A DNA stretch of 64,000 nt from Orthonyx spaldingii. Lineage: Eukaryota; Chordata; Aves; Passeriformes; Orthonychidae. The position numbers and the translations under genes were made by a program. The stretch covers positions 910,956 to 974,955 of the forward strand of contig VZTJ01005907.1 of assembly GCA_013397795.1 (NCBI GenBank), given 5' to 3'. This document shows positions 58,281-64,000 of the stretch, one piece after another (position 1 is the stretch's first letter; every line of letters begins with the position of its first letter). Below the pieces are notes generated by a model. The model was not told the origin of the DNA, searched no databases, and worked only from the letters and a program-made list of their open reading frames with translations.

Positions 58281-61200
58281 GAGGTTTTTACTAGACCTAT
58301 TTAAGTATTTACTCCTCCCTGCAACCTCCTCTTGGCAGTTTCATGCTTCTGCAACTGTCTTTCAACTGTAACAGAAAAACCATCAATGGGAATTTCCCTA
58401 TGAATAGATACTCTGTTTTAGGTTTCCTTTTGTTCTCATATGTATTACTGAGGAAACGGCATGACTAATGGAAACTGAAAAATTGCTGTTCTTTCTGTGG
58501 GGCAAAATGAAGAATACAAGGCATATTTTATTTTAAAAGCTTCTCTGACTGTAGAAATTGCATGGAGGTACATGGATTAGTTAGCTGGTGATAGCTTGGT
58601 GCTGGCCACTTGTTTCCAAACGCATCAAGGAATTCCATATTGGTGTATATCTCTATGACACATCCTTTGTATGGGTGAAAAGAAAATGTCTGTAATTGGC
58701 TTCAAGTTTTGCAGCCAGTCTTGTCAGCAGAGTGTGTGACAATTTCAGGTGGCAGATTCACCAATAATCCCTGAACTCTTTACCCTTTATGGGTATGTGC
58801 TGTAAGATTAATTGATTTTTGCTATTCTGTGAATAAAACTTTTTGTCTTCCTAAAACTGGCCAGTATCTCTATTTCAAAAGCATGACATCATAATTCTTG
58901 AATGAATTGAATGTTTATTGCACTCTATAAGTATTGGCACTGAATGAACTCTTACCTTCTTTTGTAACTGATTGAAGAACAACAGGAATTTAAATAATGT
59001 GATGCTTTGTTCATAATTATTTTGTGAATTGAGCTTTTATACATTTGTGTCCTACTACTGGACAGCTGCTTTTGCATGTTAGAATCTATTTTTGTTGTAA
59101 AAGAAAGACAGGTTTTGATTTGGTGGGCTTTTTTTAATGGTAGATACAAATGCTTTTGTTTTTCTAGTGTTTTGTACAGGCTCAAGATCTTTCATCTGTA
59201 GCTCTCGAAGCTCCTTAGCCTCATGAGAGTTTCAGTTCCCAAGATCTGTAAAATTTACTGATATAACAGTCATCTTTCAGAAAAGCTCATTTTCCAAGCA
59301 TTATTTTGAAGTCTCACTGCTTAAAATTTAGATTGCAAGCCATCCATCTCCTGAACCTCAGACCACAGTTCAAGGCATCCTTGGCAGAGAAGCACTTAAG
59401 GGTAGCTATTAAACTTATATACACCCTCAATATAATTGAATTGTTATATAAAAGCATATTGTTGATGCTAAAAATGTTTTGTAAGCAGGGGATGTCTTTC
59501 CTGAGATGTTATGCAGTGAAAAACAAAAGAAAATTTGTAATGGAAAGTTGCCAATTTTGTTTAATGTACTGAGAAGAGCACAGTAATATTCCCAGATGAT
59601 TAGCCTGTCCTCTAAATCACATGTTACATAAGAGATTTGTGCTGCCAAATTTAGTAGGATTAGAATTTTCCTTGGTACTGCTGAATTCTGATACTGTCCT
59701 TGCTGTCCCTGTGTACTCATTGGCCAGAGCTATTACTCAGCTAAGTATAAGCAACGTTCTGGTGCAAAGTATTAAGAGAACAGATTAGCTACATGATGTT
59801 ACTGTGACTGGAAAAGCCAATCAGATGAAAATTAAACAGGAACTGTTGAAGAGTCATGGTAGTGTTAGAGTGTTCTCATGTTCTTCCCCATGTTGTTTTG
59901 GTTTTTTCACCCTGCTCTTCCTGCTGCAGAAGCTGGAGAAAGGACCATCCAAGAATGATCATTTGGCAATATTGGTTCAAAGCATTAAGACTATTTTAGT
60001 TGTTTACTTGTAGAAATGTGGTGGTGATTTTTTCCCTTTTAGGTTCATTCTGTTCCTTCATTAGCAGAATAATAACCAGAAAGACTTTGTCTTTATGCAG
60101 GGATGTCACTGACCACTTTGCATTCAGTTTTTCTTGCAAATGGCCCGGACTTGCACCAAAATGGTTTTTTTTCCTTTTTTTGCAAAATAAGAGATCTACA
60201 AGTTTCAAACGGTAAGTCTGTTGCAGCTGCTTGCTCTGGCATCACTTCTATCATCAGCCCATCTCTCTGCAGTGCCTCAGACTGCACAAATCTTCCAGTT
60301 CTGCTCCACCCAGAGACACTTAGGCCATGACCCTTTGCCAATCTCCCCATAGTTTTGGGCAAGAATGGCTGGTGCCTTTGTATCATTAGGGGTCATAAGA
60401 GGGATGTGCAAATATTGAAAGACAGCTGTTCAAAGTAGTGCAATGAACCATGGTGCTTTATTTTCCTAACACAAAGCTGTAAGTTTCCCAGACACAGAAG
60501 GCTCCCCAGCATGGGAGATTAATTATTCATTGAAAGACGCAAGCCAAGAGCACAAGCTCTTTACAGCTAGAATGACAAAATTTAGTTTATGATAGTGCCC
60601 CTGTGCTATGAATAAAATTCTGGAGCTGCTAAAGTCTTTAGAAATCTACTTGACAAGTCATTGCTTTTCCTGGCCTGGAACTGGACTTCCTGATCTCCTG
60701 TAAGTATATATGGCCTAAAAATGCGCGTTTTTATCTGCCATTTGCTTTGGATGTTGGAGAATCCAAGAGTGGATTTTGGGATGTTGCTCCCCAGGCACTG
60801 ACCTACCAGTTGCTTAATAGAACTGTCTAGTCAGTGAGCACTAGTTCAGTATGGGATCATGAACATATCTCCTTTGCTTAAGAGTTTCTTATCAGATCAC
60901 TGGTTTAGAAAATATGTGCGGCCAGGTGCAAAAGGGAATAGTGGTGACAGGAAAACTCACCCTGAATATCATGAGAGAATGAACACATTGCTGCATCACA
61001 GCTGAGGTTTGCTATTAAACAAAAGCATTTTTGTTCTTCCAATCAGCAGGACTGGTTGGACAATATGAGAAAGCCTGATGGCAGCCCTTACAAGTAACAG
61101 ACCTAAGTTTTTCTTTTTGTGAGGATCATAGGTGTGCCTCATGAAGACCAGTTGGTTTTGAACTGCTTGTCTTCCTCCTAGATGTGTGCTTTTATGGAAG

Positions 61201-63704
61201 AAGTTATCATCTGAAATTCATCAGGAACTGTTTTTTTATCAACTTTTATGGGAGGGGCCATAGTTCACTTTGCAGAATGTGTGTTCATCATGTCTGGCTA
61301 ATGCAGAAAGTGCACGTTCTCTGTTGACAGTGCTTATTTCTTGCACTTAAGGGCAACGGAAAAGGTGTGTTGAAGGAAGCAGGAAGAATTTGAAATCTTG
61401 CCGTGAAACTGAAGAAAGAGATGGGTGAAGTATTCTCCATATGGGTATTGCTGGTAAAGGTTACTTGCTACATAGTTCAGGAAGACACTGCTGCCACTTG
61501 GTTTTTTTACCTTGAGGCCATTCATTTGTGATAAATAGCAAGTAGACTTTTCAGGCACTGGTGACTCAATGACCAAATAATTACCTAATTAGGCAGATAT
61601 TTTCAGACTGGATTTCTAGTAGAAAACTTCTCAAAACTACTTCTCCTTTTCTGTCTCTCTCTTTGCACTAAAAGATGCAAACTGAACTTAGCAATGTTAG
61701 TGACTCACTAGGCATAAGCACTTCCAGCAAATGCATTTGCTGTATGCTCATCTGCCAAGTGCCATTGGGAAAACAAATGCTGAGGAGGGTTTGTTTTCTG
61801 CGTCATCATGGTGCTGATGATTAAATATCAGTATTGTTAACTGTTTCAGGTCACATGCAAACACACTGTTATGGAAACAGAACTCCCATTTGCCATTTTT
61901 CACTGGCTAATGGGTCTCATCACATGCATCTTAAATAGATCATAACCAGCCCGGTCTCCAAGAAACCATTACTTGCTGTTGATTTTTGGTTGCTCCTTTT
62001 GCTGCCATAGAAGGTAAAGATATTAAGTTGATACAGCTCCCAGATTATGTCATGAATATTTATTGTTCTGATATGCTTACTACTGTTCGGTAACAGCAGG
62101 GCAAATAAGACTATGTGTGACAAAAGGCATGGCTCTCAGGGAGTTGGCTTCTAGCCCAGGCCAACTGTCATCTTTTATTGATTAAAATATTTAAATGCTA
62201 ATTGGATTAAGCAAAGACTTTACTGTGACATCTTAAATTGGTTGTCTTTCTATGAGAGGCTTTTGAAAAAGTGATGACATTTCAGTGATGGATAGCTTTC
62301 ATTTAATGGCATTCAAAAGCATTGTTTACTAAAGGATGGGAAGTTAAAAAAAGTGTTATAAGGGAACAATTATTCTACTGATTTTCAGATTGGTTTGGTT
62401 TGTTTGTTATTAAAGTTCCAAAGAAATCTGTGAAAGATCAGACATATTTTGTTTATGCAGTGGTGTCAGCCTGAATTTGAAGTGAACCTGAAGCTGTGAC
62501 TGAGTCGCTCTACCTTAAAATAGATCCTGGTTTGGATAATGAGATATTAGTAACATTAATTGCTGCCCTTACCATCAGAATATGTGAGATATAAATTCAG
62601 AGACTCGCCAAACTGGCACATTTCCCAGCCTAGCTTAGAAATAGTGAAGAGGTAAGTAGATCAGTATGGATTTATATAAATTTGGTAGGGCTGCAGTGGA
62701 GAGGAAGAAGAGGGCATCATGTACTCATCTGTGTGGCATCCTGCAGTGCTGTTGTGGAGACACAGGGCAGAGAAGCTCCTGGTTGTAGCTAAGGAAAAAA
62801 GTGTCTGCTAGTGAGGGCAGCAGAATTCAGCTTCTAGGAGTGAAAATATTCAAGTTTAATTTCTGTGGCAAATTCTAAAGCATTGCAAATAGTGAACTGT
62901 TTAAGTGAATCTTTGAAGTTTCTAGGAAAACTTTGTAGAGAACAGCAAATGTAATTTTTTTCTCAAGTTTTTGTTGATAATATTCACAACCCTTCCCCCC
63001 CTTTTTGTTTAATCTAGATATCCTGGCTAACATACAAGCATATGTTGTTGGTGAACTTTGAGTAAGTGCATCAGTGATAGTTGCACTGAGGAAAAAAATA
63101 GGCAACCAGGTATTATGACACATGAGTTAAAAAGAAAAAAACAGTTTTTAAAGACTGTCACATTCATTATGAAAGAGAAAACTTTTAAAATTATTTGTCT
63201 TAGTTTAATTAAGAACAAATGATCATATTAGCCAGCTTGCAATCTACATGCTTTTTTATTCTATAAAATATTTCTGAAGATTGTGTTGTGTTTTGGTTTG
63301 GTTTTTTTCAGAAACATCTAGGGGCCAGGGACTTTTTTTTAAAGTTTAAGTTTATTTGAGCAAATAATTAGAAGTTTCAAATCCTTTCCAGTATGAGACT
63401 ATATATGGCAAGGTCATGAAGATTCTTTAGAGGTGAATATATAGGTTAGCCAGGTTTTGACAAGTGTGCTTGTCACATGCTAGCTGTGAAATGCAATTCT
63501 ATAAACATTGCTCAACCATAAAGTGCCATATGCTCTGGCTTTATTCCTGCCTTTATATTGATAATGGAAAAATCACCATTTGGATTGAGGGGGAAAATGG
63601 TAGGACTAGGAACAGTAAAAGTGTGCGGAACGCGAACGCACACTTCTGTCACTGAGCACTTGGTAGGTATTCACTTTCCCTTACAATCCCACACCAGGTG
63701 GACA

Positions 63705-63775
63705 AATAGGAACCACTCAGCTGATTTGCCCAAGGCTGATGAGGAAGTAGGTGTCAGGTTGGGGTCAGAACTCAC
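63705..63775 (+). repeat. Possible ancient SINE-like remnant
   Basis: The stretch 'gatttgcccaaggctgatga' followed by 'ggaagtaggtgtcaggttgg' and 'gggtcagaactca' resembles the conserved 3' portion of MIR/L2-type elements. The match is short and from memory. Confidence 0.3.
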
Positions 63776-64000
63776 TGAAAAGAGCTGTGGCATATGTAGA
63801 TTGCTGGGAGATGGCTTGTCTCTGTGTGTCCTTTCCATGTGCAATACTTTTGGTACCTGCATGACCAGGGCACACTAAAACGGGACTGTGACACAAGAAA
63901 CACTTGAATGAAGGAATTAAGTTGAAAAACACATAAAGATGAATTTTCATATGAGATTTTTTTCCCCTTGAGGTCCATTCAAACAGTTTTCCATAACATT

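Larger units (their letters stand above)
57809..64000. other. Intergenic DNA downstream of CRIPT
   Basis: AT-rich DNA without recognisable exons, apart from a possible extended CRIPT 3' UTR up to the AATAAA at 58832. Known gene order predicts SOCS5 further right, but none of its coding sequence is visible. It holds a 58-bp-period duplication and a weak SINE-like stretch near the end. Confidence 0.6.

Noticed and set aside
1..64000. tRNA, rRNA, snRNA, known microRNA or CRISPR-like arrays
   Set aside because: I scanned by eye for tRNA B-box-like motifs, U6-like sequence and regularly spaced repeats and found none. Very short or diverged RNA genes could be missed.

Overview
This is vertebrate nuclear DNA, almost certainly from a bird. 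The evidence is long AT-rich introns and intergenic DNA, two GC-rich promoter islands, several decayed CR1 LINE copies, and a solo LTR of a kind I recognise from bird genomes. No bacterial, CRISPR or phage features are present.

Three protein-coding genes can be rebuilt completely from GT-AG exons whose phases join without error. RHOQ (TC10, Rho-family GTPase; + strand, 5 coding exons, 205 codons) spans 17366-34485. PIGF (GPI-anchor synthesis membrane protein; - strand, 5 coding exons plus a likely non-coding first exon, 219 codons) spans 34959-52059. CRIPT (cysteine-rich PDZ-binding protein; + strand, 5 exons, 101 codons) spans 52350-56654. From my knowledge of vertebrate maps this is the EPAS1-RHOQ-PIGF-CRIPT-SOCS5 neighbourhood; no EPAS1 or SOCS5 exon is recognisable here.

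Layout: 1-16960 is intergenic DNA upstream of RHOQ, with a 1.56-kb dead CR1 at 10975-12533 and an unexplained open region at 15.2-16.2 kb. 16970-18095 is the RHOQ CpG island, interrupted by a 213-base assembly gap at 17114-17326. RHOQ has a tiny first intron and a 14.9-kb second intron. RHOQ and PIGF converge tail to tail, with poly(A) signals about 50 bp apart. PIGF and CRIPT diverge head to head from one CpG island, with 290 bp between start codons. CRIPT intron 1 is mostly a CR1 fragment. A solo LTR with a perfect 5-bp target duplication lies 0.6 kb past the CRIPT stop. 57809-64000 is intergenic.

The three proteins share no pathway; they are linked by position only. I found no convincing undescribed system. 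The points most worth checking are the divergent promoter, the back-to-back 3' ends, an overlapping upstream reading frame at the RHOQ start, the CR1 beside the CRIPT exon 2 acceptor, and the open region near 15.5 kb.
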